Assembly (NCBI GenBank): GCA_963695175.1
Contig: CAVOGG010000002.1
Location: forward strand, 310,001-374,000
Direction: 5' to 3'
DNA length: 64,000 nucleotides
From: Fodinibacter sp963695175
GTDB taxonomy: Bacteria > Actinomycetota > Actinomycetes > Actinomycetales > Dermatophilaceae
Part shown: positions 50,754 through 59,315 of the stretch, in pieces
How the letters are laid out: each line of letters starts with the position of its first letter
How positions within the stretch are numbered: position 1 is the stretch's first letter
Position numbers and translations under genes: made by a program
Notes under the pieces: generated by a model
Seen by the model: only the letters and a program-made list of their open reading frames with translations
Databases searched by the model: none
Told to the model about the DNA's origin: nothing

Positions 50754-50893
50754 GCCGGGGCGCACGTCGGACCCGGCTGGCGAGCGTCCGGGGTGGGGCG
50801 GTAGGAGTCGGGTGGCGGTGGGAACCGCCGGCGCAGTGCGCGTTCGTACCTCACGCGCTCTGCTTCGTCTCCCGGCATCCCCCGGCCACCGCA

Positions 50894-50932
50894 GACAAAG
50901 AAACGCCCCGCTGGCGCAGGGCGTTCTTTGTC
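50894..50932 (-). terminator. Rho-independent terminator of tRNA-Ser
   Basis: The minus-strand transcript would form a stem between GACAAAGAACGCCC and GGGCGTTTCTTTGTC with one bulged base, followed by a T-rich end. It begins directly after the tRNA CCA. The structure is symmetric enough to work in both directions and may also stop the TetR operon. Confidence 0.75.
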
Positions 50933-51022
50933 TGGCGGTGGCGGTGGGATTTGAACCCACGGAGGGCGTAAACCCTCACACGCTTTCGAGGCGTGCTCCT
51001 TAGGCCGCTCGGACACGCCACC
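50933..51022 (-). tRNA. tRNA-Ser (anticodon CGA), CCA encoded
   Basis: Read on the minus strand, the acceptor GGTGGCG pairs with CGCCACC, followed by G and encoded CCA. The anticodon arm is CACGCCTCGAAAGCGTG with anticodon CGA, and a long variable arm (TGAGGGTTTACGCCCTC) is class II. The T arm is GTGGGTTCAAATCCCAC. It decodes UCG, the dominant serine codon of such GC-rich genomes together with AGC and UCC. Confidence 0.95.
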
Positions 51023-51142
51023 GCCGCAGAGGTTACCCGAGCCGGTGGCTCGCCCCGAAATCGGCGGCGGACGCGAACACGCCGCCCCCACCGGGGGGAC
51101 GGCGTGCTCTCGTCGGTCGACTGCGAGCGGTCGAGCCAGGCG

Positions 51143-51394
51143 TCAGGCGCGCTGCGTGACGGCCTTGACGACGAAGAGGAGGAGGCACGCACCGAGCAGC
51201 GCCGTGAGGAAGCTGACGATGATGCCGCTGCTGCCGTCGATGTTGGCGAGGCTGAGCAGCCAACCACCGAGGAGCGCGCCGATGATGCCGACGACGATGT
51301 TCAGGATGATGCCCTGCTGCTCGTCGGTGTTCATGATCTTGCTCGCGACCCAGCCGGCGAGGCCGCCGATGATGATCCAGCCGATGATGCCCAT
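51143..51394 (-). CDS. GlsB/YeaQ/YmgE family stress membrane protein
   Basis: The 83-residue protein is three glycine-rich helices (IGWIIIGGLAGWVASKIMN, ILNIVVGIIGALLGGWLLSL, GIIVSFLTALLGACLLLFVV), the transglycosylase-associated (Tim17-like) small membrane family induced by general stress. The GGLAGWxAxxIMN and VVGIxGAxLGG patterns are its signature. ATG 51394 is used rather than the longer frame to 51511. Its function is unknown. It stands alone downstream of tRNA-Ser. Confidence 0.9.
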   Translation of the reverse strand: MGIIGWIIIGGLAGWVASKIMNTDEQQGIILNIVVGIIGALLGGWLLSLANIDGSSGIIVSFLTALLGACLLLFVVKAVTQRA

Positions 51395-51563
51395 GTGGGG
51401 GTAGAGCCTTTCGTCGAGTTCGCGGGTCCCCGATCGGGGACCCGCGGCCGGCGACGCTACACAAACCCTTGTCGAGGGTTCCTGCTCCGTGACAGCCGCG
51501 TTCGCGGCCACCGGGACCGCGTCACGACCCGCACTCCACTACCCGGCGTCCACCCGCGCAAAC

Positions 51564-51655
51564 CGCGAAGTCAGGAGCACTTCGCGCAGTCAGGGCCGGA
51601 TACGACCCTGAGCCGGCGAGAACCTCCTGAGCCCGCGAACTGCTCCTGACTTCGC
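51564..51655. repeat. Interspersed palindromic element, copy 2
   Basis: The left arm (51564-51585) is identical to the left arm of the element at 37031. The right arm (51635-51655) matches its right arm over 21 positions with one change at 51640. The centre has an extra degenerate half-arm (GGCGAGAACCTCCTGAGCCC, about 51615-51634). It lies after the tadA stop (51667), again at a gene 3' end. Confidence 0.75.
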
Positions 51656-51666
51656 AGGCCGTCAGG

Positions 51667-52137
51667 TCAGGGGCGGTGGGTGGCGAAGAAGCGGCGGACG
51701 ACCTCGCCACACTCGTCCTCGAGCACCCCGCCGACCACCTCGGCCCGGTGGGTCGAGCGCCGGTCACGCACGACGTCCCAGACCGAGCCGCACGCCCCGA
51801 GCTTGGGGTCCCAGGCGCCGAGGACGACGCGCTCGACCCGGGCCAGCATCGATGCGCCGGCGCACATCGGGCAGGGCTCCATCGTCACCACCAGCGTGCA
51901 GCCGTCGAGCCGCCACGACCCGAGCCGGTCCGCCGCCGCGCGCAGCGCCACCACCTCCGCGTGCGCCGTGGGGTCCTGGTCGACCTCGCGCAGGTTCCAC
52001 CCCTCGCCGACCACCTCACCGGAGCCGTCCACGACGAGGGCACCGACCGGCACGTCACCGGCATCCGCAGCCCGCTGCGCGAGGGTCAGGGCGTGGCGCA
52101 TCCAGGCCGCGTACCGAGGATCTGGCGGAAGGTGCAC
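51667..52137 (-). CDS. tadA: tRNA adenosine deaminase TadA
   Basis: The 156-residue protein is a cytidine/deoxycytidylate-deaminase fold with zinc site HAEVVALRAAA and MEPCPMCAGASMLARV (HxE, PCxxC), DPTAHAEV preceding. It deaminates A34 to inosine in tRNA-Arg(ACG) and possibly other tRNAs; the length and VPVGALVVD opening fit TadA. GTG 52137 gives MHLPPDPRYAAWMRHALTLA. It is divergent from upp with only 16 bp between the starts, so the promoters overlap. Confidence 0.92.
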   Translation of the reverse strand: MHLPPDPRYAAWMRHALTLAQRAADAGDVPVGALVVDGSGEVVGEGWNLREVDQDPTAHAEVVALRAAADRLGSWRLDGCTLVVTMEPCPMCAGASMLARVERVVLGAWDPKLGACGSVWDVVRDRRSTHRAEVVGGVLEDECGEVVRRFFATHRP

Positions 52138-52153
52138 GCGCTAAGTTTCACCC

Positions 52154-52795
52154 ATGCGCGTCATCAACCCGGACCACCGGCTCATCGCACACAAGCTGAC
52201 CTACCTCCGGGACAAGCGGACCGACTCCCCCACGTTCCGCCGGCTCGCCGAGGAGCTGATGACGTTGCTGGCCTACGAGGCCACCCGCGACGTGCGGGTC
52301 GAGCCGTTCGAGATCGAGACCCCGGTGGCGCCGACGACCGGCATCAAGCTGAGCAACCCCAAGCCGCTGATCGTGCCCATCCTGCGCGCCGGGCTCGGCA
52401 TGCTCGAGGGCATGGTGCGCCTGCTGCCGAGCGCCGAGGTCGGCTTCCTCGGCATGCAGCGCGACGAGGAGACCCTCCAGGCGATCACGTACGCGAACCG
52501 GCTGCCCGACGACCTGTCCGGCCGCCAGGTCTACGTGCTCGACCCGATGCTCGCCACCGGCGGCTCGATGGCCGACGCGATCAAGTTCCTCATCGAGCGC
52601 GGCGCCGACGACATCACGGCGGTCACCCTGCTCAGCGCCCCCGAGGGCATCGCGAACCTGCAGCAGGCCCTCGCCGACGTCGCGGCGCCCATCACCCTGG
52701 TCACCGGCGCCATCGACGAGAAGCTCAACGAGGTCGGCTACATCGTCCCGGGCCTGGGCGACGCGGGCGACCGGCTCTACGGCCTGGCCGAGTGA
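52154..52795 (+). CDS. upp: Uracil phosphoribosyltransferase
   Basis: The 213-residue enzyme makes UMP from uracil and PRPP. It has IVPILRAGLGMLEGMVRLLP, the PRPP loop VYVLDPMLATGGSMADAIKF (DPMLATGGS) and the uracil-binding tail DEKLNEVGYIVPGLGDAGDR. Length and start ATG 52154 are standard. It is convergent with nothing; the next gene in the same direction is 166 bp away. Confidence 0.95.
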   Translation: MRVINPDHRLIAHKLTYLRDKRTDSPTFRRLAEELMTLLAYEATRDVRVEPFEIETPVAPTTGIKLSNPKPLIVPILRAGLGMLEGMVRLLPSAEVGFLGMQRDEETLQAITYANRLPDDLSGRQVYVLDPMLATGGSMADAIKFLIERGADDITAVTLLSAPEGIANLQQALADVAAPITLVTGAIDEKLNEVGYIVPGLGDAGDRLYGLAE

Positions 52796-52960
52796 CCTGC
52801 GGCTGAGCGCGACCGCAACCCCGATCGCGCCGGCGACGAACCGGCATCCGCCAGCCGTTCCCGACACGCCCGGCGCACCGCATCACCCGTCACACGCGTC
52901 ACATCTGACAGCATGCTGGCTGAGGCGTGCGCCCGGCAGGCCCGAAGCAGAGGACGTGAC

Positions 52961-53128
52961 ATGCCCCCGATCAAGAAGATCGTGCTGTGGCTCGTCGTCA
53001 TCTTCCTGCTCTACGCGATCTTCACCGCCCCCACCGAGGCCGCGAACATGTTCCAGGCGGCCTGGGACTTCACGGTGAACGCGGTGAGCAACATCGCGGC
53101 GTTCTTCAACTCCCTGATCAAGGGGTGA
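52961..53128 (+). CDS. 55-residue single-helix membrane microprotein
   Basis: MPPIKKIVLWLVVIFLLYAIF has a basic start and one strong membrane helix, then an amphipathic tail (NMFQAAWDFTVNAVSNIAAF). It is one base before the PH-domain gene at 53130, so they are probably cotranscribed. The family is unnamed but such short proteins precede PH-domain genes in actinobacteria, by my recollection. It may be a partner or regulator of that protein. Confidence 0.7.
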   Translation: MPPIKKIVLWLVVIFLLYAIFTAPTEAANMFQAAWDFTVNAVSNIAAFFNSLIKG

Positions 53129-53129
53129 C

Positions 53130-53975
53130 GTGGCGCGCGCACCGCGGCTCGACCGCGAGCTCGCGCGCTACCTCGTCGACGGCGAGACGGTCATCGTGGC
53201 CGTGCGGCTGCACTGGTTCCACCTGGCCCGCGAGATCCTGATCGCCCTTGCGGCAACGATCTTCGCGTTCTGGGTCGACATCAAGATCTCGATGAGCCCT
53301 GGCGGCCAGCTGCTGCACAACGCCAGCCTGCTGTTCTGGTGGGGCGCCGCCGGCTGGCTGCTCTGGCGGGTGCTCAACTGGCGGCGCGACTGGTTCGTGG
53401 CCACCGACAAGCGCTTCCTGCTCTTCTACGGCTTCATCAGCCGCCGGGTCGCGATGATGCCGCTGCTCAAGGTCACCGACATGACCTACGACCGCTCGAT
53501 CCTCGGCAGGATCTTCGGCTACGGCAAGTTCGTGCTCGAGTCGGCGGGCCAGGACCAGGCCCTGTCGGCCATCGACCACGTGCCGGATTCCGACACCCAC
53601 TACCACGCGATCTGCACCCAGCTGTTCGGGCCCGGCTCGATGCTGCGCTTCAACCCGGGCGGGGTGCCGCCGCAGCCGCCGAGCGACGACGACGGCCCCG
53701 ACGGCGGCGGCGGGGGTGGACCGACCGACGGGCCGGGTGCCGACGGGCCGGCACCCGCAGCACCGCGCGTCGAACCCCGCCCGGCCGACGGCGACCTGCC
53801 GAGCCCGATCAGGACTCCCGAGTCGTGGTATCGCAGCTCGAACCTCGGTGGCCCGGTGCACCTCGGCGACACCGGCGAGATCCCGGTCGTGCGGGTGCCG
53901 CGCGACGACGACGAGAGCGCCGCTCTACCCGCCGCCGCACTGGTCCGACCGGGGCTGACGGCACTTCTTCTCTGA
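53130..53975 (+). CDS. Membrane protein with bacterial PH domain (YdbS/bPH_2 type)
   Basis: The 281-residue protein starts GTG 53130. Two membrane helices (ILIALAATIFAFWVDI and LLFWWGAAGWLLWRVL, about residues 38-90) are followed by a PH-like beta domain (WFVATDKRFLLFYGFISRRV, MMPLLKVTDMTYDRSILGRI, FGYGKFVLESAGQDQALSAI), the DxRLLxxxG...MMPLxKV pattern of bPH_2. A 110-residue Pro/Gly/Asp-rich cytoplasmic tail ends it. Function is unknown; membrane stress or envelope roles are guesses. Coupled with the upstream microprotein. Confidence 0.82.
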   Translation: MARAPRLDRELARYLVDGETVIVAVRLHWFHLAREILIALAATIFAFWVDIKISMSPGGQLLHNASLLFWWGAAGWLLWRVLNWRRDWFVATDKRFLLFYGFISRRVAMMPLLKVTDMTYDRSILGRIFGYGKFVLESAGQDQALSAIDHVPDSDTHYHAICTQLFGPGSMLRFNPGGVPPQPPSDDDGPDGGGGGGPTDGPGADGPAPAAPRVEPRPADGDLPSPIRTPESWYRSSNLGGPVHLGDTGEIPVVRVPRDDDESAALPAAALVRPGLTALLL

Positions 53976-54055
53976 CGTTCCCCGCTAGTGCACGGCGCCG
54001 ACCTCCACTAGCGTCGGTGCGGTCGATGTGGGGCAGCGACCGAGGAGGCGGCCTG

Positions 54056-55549
54056 ATGAGCGTCATGCGGACGAAGTCGATCGAGCAGTCGATCCACGAG
54101 GGTGACGACCCGGAGTACCAGCTCAAGAGACGGCTGACGGCGCTCGACCTCACCACCTTCGGCGTCGGGGTCATCATCGGGGCCGGCATCTTCACCCTGA
54201 CCGGGCGCGCGGCCCACGACGTCGCCGGGCCCTCGATCGTGCTGTCGTTCGTGCTGGCGGCCCTCTGCTGCGGCACGGCCGCGCTCTGCTACGCCGAGTT
54301 CGCGTCGTCGGTGCCCGTGAGCGGCTCGGCGTACACGTTCTCGTACGCGAGCCTCGGCGAGGTGGTGGCGTGGATCATCGGGTGGGACCTGCTGCTCGAG
54401 CTGCTGCTCGGTGCCTCGGTCGTGGCCCAGGGCTGGTCGTCGTACTTCGGGGTGTTCCTGGGCCACCTCGGCATCGACATCCCCGAGTCGATCGGGTACG
54501 GCTCGCACTTCGACCTGATGGCCCTCCTGCTCGTCGCGGTGATCACCGTGATCGTCAGCATCGGCATCAAGGAGTCGATGCGGGTCAACCTGGTGCTCGT
54601 CGGGATCAAGCTCTTCATCGTGCTGTTCGTCATCGTCGCGGGGATCGGCTTCATCAACCGGGCCAACTACACGCCCTTCATCCCTCCGTCGCGGCCGGTG
54701 CCCGCCAAGCCGGCGCTCCAGCAGCCGCTGATCGAGTGGGCCCTGGGCCTGTCGCCCACGGCGTTCGGCGTGCTCGGCATCGTGTCGGGGGCCTCGCTGG
54801 TCTTCTTCGCCTACATCGGGTTCGACGTCGTGGCGACCACGGCCGAGGAGGCGAAGAACCCCCAGCGCGACCTGCCGATCGGCATCATCGGGTCGCTCGT
54901 CATCTGCACGGTGCTCTACTGCGCGGTCGCCCTCGTCATCACCGGGATGATCCCGTTCGACAAGATCTCGACCGAGGCGGCGCTGGCGACGGCGTTCGAG
55001 TCGGTTGGTAAACCCGCCTACGCCACGCTGATCTCCGCCGGTGCGGTGGCCGGCCTGACGACCGTCGTCATGACCCTCCTGATCGGGGCCTCCCGGGTGC
55101 TGTTCGCGATGTCGCGCGATTGGCTGCTGCCGCCGTCCTTCGGAAAGGTCAACTCCCGCACCGGGACCCCGCTGCGGATCACCATCACGATCGGCACCCT
55201 CGTCGCGCTGGTGGCCGCCCTCACCCCGGTCGGCACCCTCGAGTTCATGGTCAACATCGGCACCCTGGCGGCGTTCACGCTGGTGTCGATCGCGGTGCCG
55301 GTGCTGCGGCACAAGCGGCCCGACCTGCCGCGGCCGTTCAAGGTGCCCGGCAGCCCGTGGCTGCCGCTGCTCGCCGCGGCGATCGCCATCTACCTGATGC
55401 TCACGCTGCCGGTCGAGACCTGGATCCGCTTCCTGGCCTGGATGGCGCTCGGCATCGTCATCTACTTCGCCTACGGCTACCGCCGCTCTCGGCTGTCGGG
55501 CCACGCCAACCCGGACGAGGACGCCGTGGCCTCGATGACCAGCACCTGA
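54056..55549 (+). CDS. APC family amino acid permease
   Basis: The 497-residue protein has the 12-helix APC fold: TFGVGVIIGAGIFTLTGRAA (G-rich helix 1, ligand-binding), YAEFASSVPVSGSAYTFSYA, VFFAYIGFDVVATTAEEAKN (helix 6, conserved FDxVAxxAEE) and PQRDLPIGIIGSLVICTVLY. The C-terminus faces the cytoplasm. The FGVGVIIGAGIF and YIGFDVVATTAEEAKNPQRD patterns match cationic-amino-acid (CAT-type) transporters. ATG 54056 has an AGGAGG site. No neighbour specifies the substrate. Confidence 0.92.
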   Translation: MSVMRTKSIEQSIHEGDDPEYQLKRRLTALDLTTFGVGVIIGAGIFTLTGRAAHDVAGPSIVLSFVLAALCCGTAALCYAEFASSVPVSGSAYTFSYASLGEVVAWIIGWDLLLELLLGASVVAQGWSSYFGVFLGHLGIDIPESIGYGSHFDLMALLLVAVITVIVSIGIKESMRVNLVLVGIKLFIVLFVIVAGIGFINRANYTPFIPPSRPVPAKPALQQPLIEWALGLSPTAFGVLGIVSGASLVFFAYIGFDVVATTAEEAKNPQRDLPIGIIGSLVICTVLYCAVALVITGMIPFDKISTEAALATAFESVGKPAYATLISAGAVAGLTTVVMTLLIGASRVLFAMSRDWLLPPSFGKVNSRTGTPLRITITIGTLVALVAALTPVGTLEFMVNIGTLAAFTLVSIAVPVLRHKRPDLPRPFKVPGSPWLPLLAAAIAIYLMLTLPVETWIRFLAWMALGIVIYFAYGYRRSRLSGHANPDEDAVASMTST

Positions 55550-55577
55550 ACCCTCGGCGCGCGGAACTTCGGGGCGC

Positions 55578-55614
55578 ACGCAGCAATTGCCGCGTGCCCG
55601 GCGAACTGCTGCGT
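55578..55614. terminator. Imperfect inverted repeat between convergent genes
   Basis: ACGCAGCAATTGCCG (55578-55592) and CGGCGAACTGCTGCGT (55599-55614) are reverse complements apart from one mismatch and one insertion. It sits between the permease stop (55549) and purF stop (55626), so it fits a bidirectional terminator. Its right arm (GGCGAACTGCT) resembles the 37031/51564 element, so it may be a diverged relative. Confidence 0.5.
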
Positions 55615-55625
55615 CCTGCTGGCGG

Positions 55626-57251
55626 TCAGGGGCGCAGGAGCGCCTCCGACGCACCGCCGCCGGCCGAGGTCGAGACCCCCTCGACGTCGAGCGGCAGGTC
55701 CATCAGGGGCACGTCGACCATGGGTGCCTGCCGATGCGGGTGGCGCTCACCGGTCGCGCGACCGGCCGGGGCCGCCGAGAGGGGCAGCTCGAGCTCGAGC
55801 ACGCCCTTGCCGACGCGACCGTCCTCGGGCAGGGCGATCGGGTAGGTGCCGGTGAAGCACGCCGTGCAGAGCCGGTCGGTGGGCTGGTTGGTGGCCTCGA
55901 TCATCCCGGCCTCGGAGATGTACCCGAGGCTGTCGGCGCCGATCGAGTTGCAGACCTCCTCGACACCGAGGCCGTTCGCGATGAGCTCGGCGCGGGTGGC
56001 GAAGTCGATGCCGTAGAAGCACGGCCATCGCACGGGAGGCGACGAGATGCGCACGTGCACCTCCGCCGCACCGGCCTCGCGCAGCATCCGCACGAGGGCG
56101 CGCTGGGTGTTGCCGCGCACGATCGAGTCGTCGACGACGATCAGCCGCTTGCCGCGGATGACGTCCTTGAGCGGGTTGAGCTTGAGCCGGATGCCGAGCT
56201 GGCGGATGGTCTGCGAGGGCGCGATGAAGGTGCGGCCCACGTAGGAGTTCTTGACCAGCCCCTGGCCGTAGGGGATGCCGGACTCCTGCGCGTAGCCGAT
56301 CGCGGCCGGCGTGCCCGACTCGGGCGTCGGCATCACGAGGTCGGCGTCGACCGGGTGCTCACGGGCCAGGGTGCGGCCCATCTCGACCCGGGCCTCGTGC
56401 ACGACCCGGCCGTTGATCGTGGTGTCGGGGCGGGCCAGGTAGACGTACTCGAACACGCACCCCTTCGGCGTCGGCTCGGCGAAGCGCCGCGAGCGCAGGC
56501 CGTCCTCGTCGATGACGACGAGCTCGCCCGGCTCGACCTCGCGCACGAACGACGCGCCGACGATGTCGAGCGCCGCCGTCTCGGACGCCACGACCCAGCC
56601 GCGCTCGAGCCGGCCGATGACGAGCGGGCGGATGCCGTGCGGGTCGCGGCACGCGTAGAGCGTGTGCTCGTCGATGAAGACGAAGCAGAAGGCGCCGCGC
56701 AGCCGGGGCAGCACGTCGAGGGCGGCGGCCTCGAGGGTGCGGTCGGGGTCGTCGGCGAGCAGCGCGGTGACCAGCGCCGTGTCGGTGGTGTTGCCGCGGG
56801 CCAGCTCACCGCGGTGGGCGTCGTCGCCGCGCCGGCCGTCGACGAGGTCGCGCAGCTCGGCGGAGTTGGTCAGGTTCCCGTTGTGGGCCAGCGCGACGGT
56901 GCCGCCGGCGTGGCCACCGAGGGTGGGCTGGGCGTTCTCCCAGGTCGAACCGCCGGTGGTGGAGTAGCGGCAGTGGCCGACGGCGAGGTGGCCGCGCAGC
57001 GACGCGAGGGAGCGCTCGTCGAACACCTGGGACACCAGCCCCATGTCCTTGTAGACGAGCAGCCGCTGGCCGTCGGAGGTGGCGATGCCGGCCGACTCCT
57101 GCCCGCGGTGCTGCAGGGCGTAGAGCCCGTAGTAGGTCAGCTTGGCGACGTCTTCACCGGGGGCCCAGACGCCGAAGACACCGCAAGCGTCCTGCGGCCC
57201 CTTCTCGCCGGGGATCAGGTCGTGGGTCAGGCGTCCGTCTCCGCGTGGCAC
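55626..57251 (-). CDS. purF: Amidophosphoribosyltransferase
   Basis: The 541-residue enzyme commits PRPP to purine synthesis. The class II glutaminase starts GPQDACGVFGVWAPGEDVAK (nucleophile Cys after a short propeptide), with YYGLYALQHRGQESAGIATS, HCRYSTTGGSTWENAQP and HNGNLTNSAELRD. The PRTase has VIRGKRLIVVDDSIVRGNTQ and ATRAELIANG. GTG 57251 matches the family start; the longer frame to 57377 is non-homologous. The C-terminal 60 residues are a low-complexity extension. The genes upstream of it (toward purL) are not purine genes. Confidence 0.95.
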   Translation of the reverse strand: MPRGDGRLTHDLIPGEKGPQDACGVFGVWAPGEDVAKLTYYGLYALQHRGQESAGIATSDGQRLLVYKDMGLVSQVFDERSLASLRGHLAVGHCRYSTTGGSTWENAQPTLGGHAGGTVALAHNGNLTNSAELRDLVDGRRGDDAHRGELARGNTTDTALVTALLADDPDRTLEAAALDVLPRLRGAFCFVFIDEHTLYACRDPHGIRPLVIGRLERGWVVASETAALDIVGASFVREVEPGELVVIDEDGLRSRRFAEPTPKGCVFEYVYLARPDTTINGRVVHEARVEMGRTLAREHPVDADLVMPTPESGTPAAIGYAQESGIPYGQGLVKNSYVGRTFIAPSQTIRQLGIRLKLNPLKDVIRGKRLIVVDDSIVRGNTQRALVRMLREAGAAEVHVRISSPPVRWPCFYGIDFATRAELIANGLGVEEVCNSIGADSLGYISEAGMIEATNQPTDRLCTACFTGTYPIALPEDGRVGKGVLELELPLSAAPAGRATGERHPHRQAPMVDVPLMDLPLDVEGVSTSAGGGASEALLRP

Positions 57252-57276
57252 GACGCCGATTCTCCCACACCCGCCG

Positions 57277-57516
57277 TCAGGACCGGTCCGCGTGCCGATC
57301 CACGAGAACGGCGATGACCGCGGCGAGCAGCCCGAACAACAGGGCGCCGATGACCCCGAGGTAGCCGGCACCGGCACTCGGCGCGTAGTTCGAGGCCACC
57401 GTGGGGGTCGGGTCGGCGAACCAGCCGAACAGGGCCAGCGCGGACCCGACGGCGAACCCGAGCACGGCGCCGGTGAGGATGAAGGGCAGGAAGCGGGGGC
57501 GCCGAGCAGGTTTCAC
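57277..57516 (-). CDS. Small two-helix membrane protein
   Basis: The 79-residue product (GTG 57516) begins with a basic KPARRPRF and has helices FLPFILTGAVLGFAVGSALA and VIGALLFGLLAAVIAVLVDR flanking a short loop. It is 25 bp upstream of purF and might be cotranscribed. The pattern matches a small actinobacterial membrane family of unknown role found next to purF; I rely on memory for that. Confidence 0.7.
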   Translation of the reverse strand: MKPARRPRFLPFILTGAVLGFAVGSALALFGWFADPTPTVASNYAPSAGAGYLGVIGALLFGLLAAVIAVLVDRHADRS

Positions 57517-57618
57517 GCCGCCAACGGTACGTGAGAAGTTGCTGCCCTCCGGGCCCCGGTCGGCGCACACTGAGGGCGTGACGACATCCGCCGCGGTCCT
57601 CCGCTCCGAACCCGCTGC

Positions 57619-59199
57619 ATGACGACCACCCCGCCCACGGCTGCCCCGAGACGCCCGCGCGGACGGTGGTACGCCCTGGGTACGGTGCTCAGCGCGGCCG
57701 CCGGCGCCGGGCTCGGGCACCTGCTCGCGGGCTTCGTCGCCCCGGAGGCCTCACCCGTGCTGGCGGTGGGCTCCACGGTCATCGACCTCACCCCGACGCC
57801 GGTGAAGGAGTGGGCGGTCGCGCAGTTCGGCACCTCCGACAAGCCGATCCTGATCGGGTCGGTCACGATCGTCACCCTGCTCATCGCCGCCGGCATCGGC
57901 TTCGTCGCGCGCAACCACCGCACCCTGGGCCTGGCCCTGCTCGGCGCGCTGGCCCTGACGTCGGTGTTCGCCGCGGTGCTGCGACCGGCGAGCAGCTCGG
58001 TGGCCATGCTCCCGGGCTTCGTGACGGCGCTGGCCGGCGTGTTCCTGGCCAGCTGGTACCTCGGCCTGCTCGACCGGCTCGGCGAGTCCGACCGTGACCC
58101 GCTCGCCGGTGCGGGCGCCGACACCACCGCCCACGGGGACGGGCGCAGCGACCGCCGGCAGGTGCTCACCGCTGCTGCCGGCCTCGGCGTCGTGGCGGTG
58201 GCCGGCGGCACCATCGGCCAGGCGCTGGGCCGCGGGGCGTCGCCCGAGGCGGTGACGCTGCCCGCCGCCGCCGAACCCCTGACCGCGCTGCCGAGGGGCC
58301 TCGAGGGCACCCTGCGCGGCATCTCGTCGTTCCGAACGCCGAACTCGGAGTTCTACCGGATCGACACCGCACTCGTGATCCCTCGCGTCTCGACCGACGG
58401 GTGGAAGCTCACCATCGACGGAGACGTCGAACGCCCCTACTCGTTGACCTTCGACGAGCTGTTGAGGATGCCGCTCGTCGAGCGCGACATCACCCTCACC
58501 TGCGTCTCGAACGAGGTCGGCGGCCCCTACATCGGCGGCGCCCGCTGGCTGGGTGTGCGCACCAAGGACCTCCTCGAGCGGGCCGGCGTCAAGCCGGGCG
58601 TCGACCAGATCTTCAGCCACTCCACCGACGGCATGACCATCTCCACCCCGGTGCAGGCCCTGACCGACGACCGCGAGGCCCTGGTCGCCATCGCGATGAA
58701 CGGCGTACCGCTGCCGACCGTGCACGGCTTCCCGGCGCGACTGGTCACCCCCGGCCTCTACGGCTTCGTCGGGGCCACCAAGTGGCTGAGCCGGCTGCAG
58801 GCCACCACGTACCAGGCCGAGAGCGCCTACTGGACCGAGCGCGGCTGGGCCACCGACGCCCCCATCCTCACCCAGTCACGCATCGACACCCCCGGCGGGC
58901 TGAACCGGCTGGATGCCGGCCGCGTCGTCATCGGCGGTGTCGCCTGGGCGCAGCACCGCGGCATCGAGAAGGTCGAGGTGCGCGTCGACGAGAACTCGTG
59001 GCAGGAGGCCAAGCTCGGCCCCGACGCCGGCATCGACTACTGGCGCCAGTGGTACCTGCCCTGGGACGCCCTTCCCGGCCGCCACCAGCTGACCGTCCGC
59101 GCGACCGACCTCAACGGTGACGTGCAGCCCGAGCAGGAGACGACACCCTTCCCCAAGGGCGCGACCGGGTGGCACAGCATCGTCGTGATCACCAACTGA
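57619..59199 (+). CDS. Membrane-anchored molybdopterin-dependent oxidoreductase (sulfite-oxidase-like)
   Basis: The 526-residue protein has five N-terminal helices (VLSAAAGAGLGHLLAGFV, LIGSVTIVTLLIAAGIGF, TLGLALLGALALTSVFAAV, GFVTALAGVFLASWYLGL, and a second near 180-210). A Tat-like RRQVLTAAAG precedes the catalytic domain. The Mo-pterin domain has the ligand Cys in ITLTCVSNEVGGPYIGGARW, RLVTPGLYGFVGATKWLSRL and a C-terminal dimerisation beta domain (VRVDENSWQEAKLGPDAG). Substrate sulfite is not certain. The membrane fusion is typical of the YedY/SUOX-like group in actinobacteria. It sits next to the fasciclin/sigK genes. Confidence 0.88.
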   Translation: MTTTPPTAAPRRPRGRWYALGTVLSAAAGAGLGHLLAGFVAPEASPVLAVGSTVIDLTPTPVKEWAVAQFGTSDKPILIGSVTIVTLLIAAGIGFVARNHRTLGLALLGALALTSVFAAVLRPASSSVAMLPGFVTALAGVFLASWYLGLLDRLGESDRDPLAGAGADTTAHGDGRSDRRQVLTAAAGLGVVAVAGGTIGQALGRGASPEAVTLPAAAEPLTALPRGLEGTLRGISSFRTPNSEFYRIDTALVIPRVSTDGWKLTIDGDVERPYSLTFDELLRMPLVERDITLTCVSNEVGGPYIGGARWLGVRTKDLLERAGVKPGVDQIFSHSTDGMTISTPVQALTDDREALVAIAMNGVPLPTVHGFPARLVTPGLYGFVGATKWLSRLQATTYQAESAYWTERGWATDAPILTQSRIDTPGGLNRLDAGRVVIGGVAWAQHRGIEKVEVRVDENSWQEAKLGPDAGIDYWRQWYLPWDALPGRHQLTVRATDLNGDVQPEQETTPFPKGATGWHSIVVITN

Positions 59200-59315
59200 G
59201 CGCACTCCACGGAACCCTGTCGAAAAAAGTTCTGCCACAACCCAATCCGATTCGGATGCCGCGGCGAACCACGTGTGTACGAAAGCAGCCCCACACACGT
59301 TAAGGAGCAGTTCCC

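Noticed and set aside
50933..51022. tRNA-Ser(CGA) as an integration (attB) site of a mobile element
   Set aside because: No integrase, no flanking direct repeat of the tRNA 3' end, and housekeeping genes on both sides.
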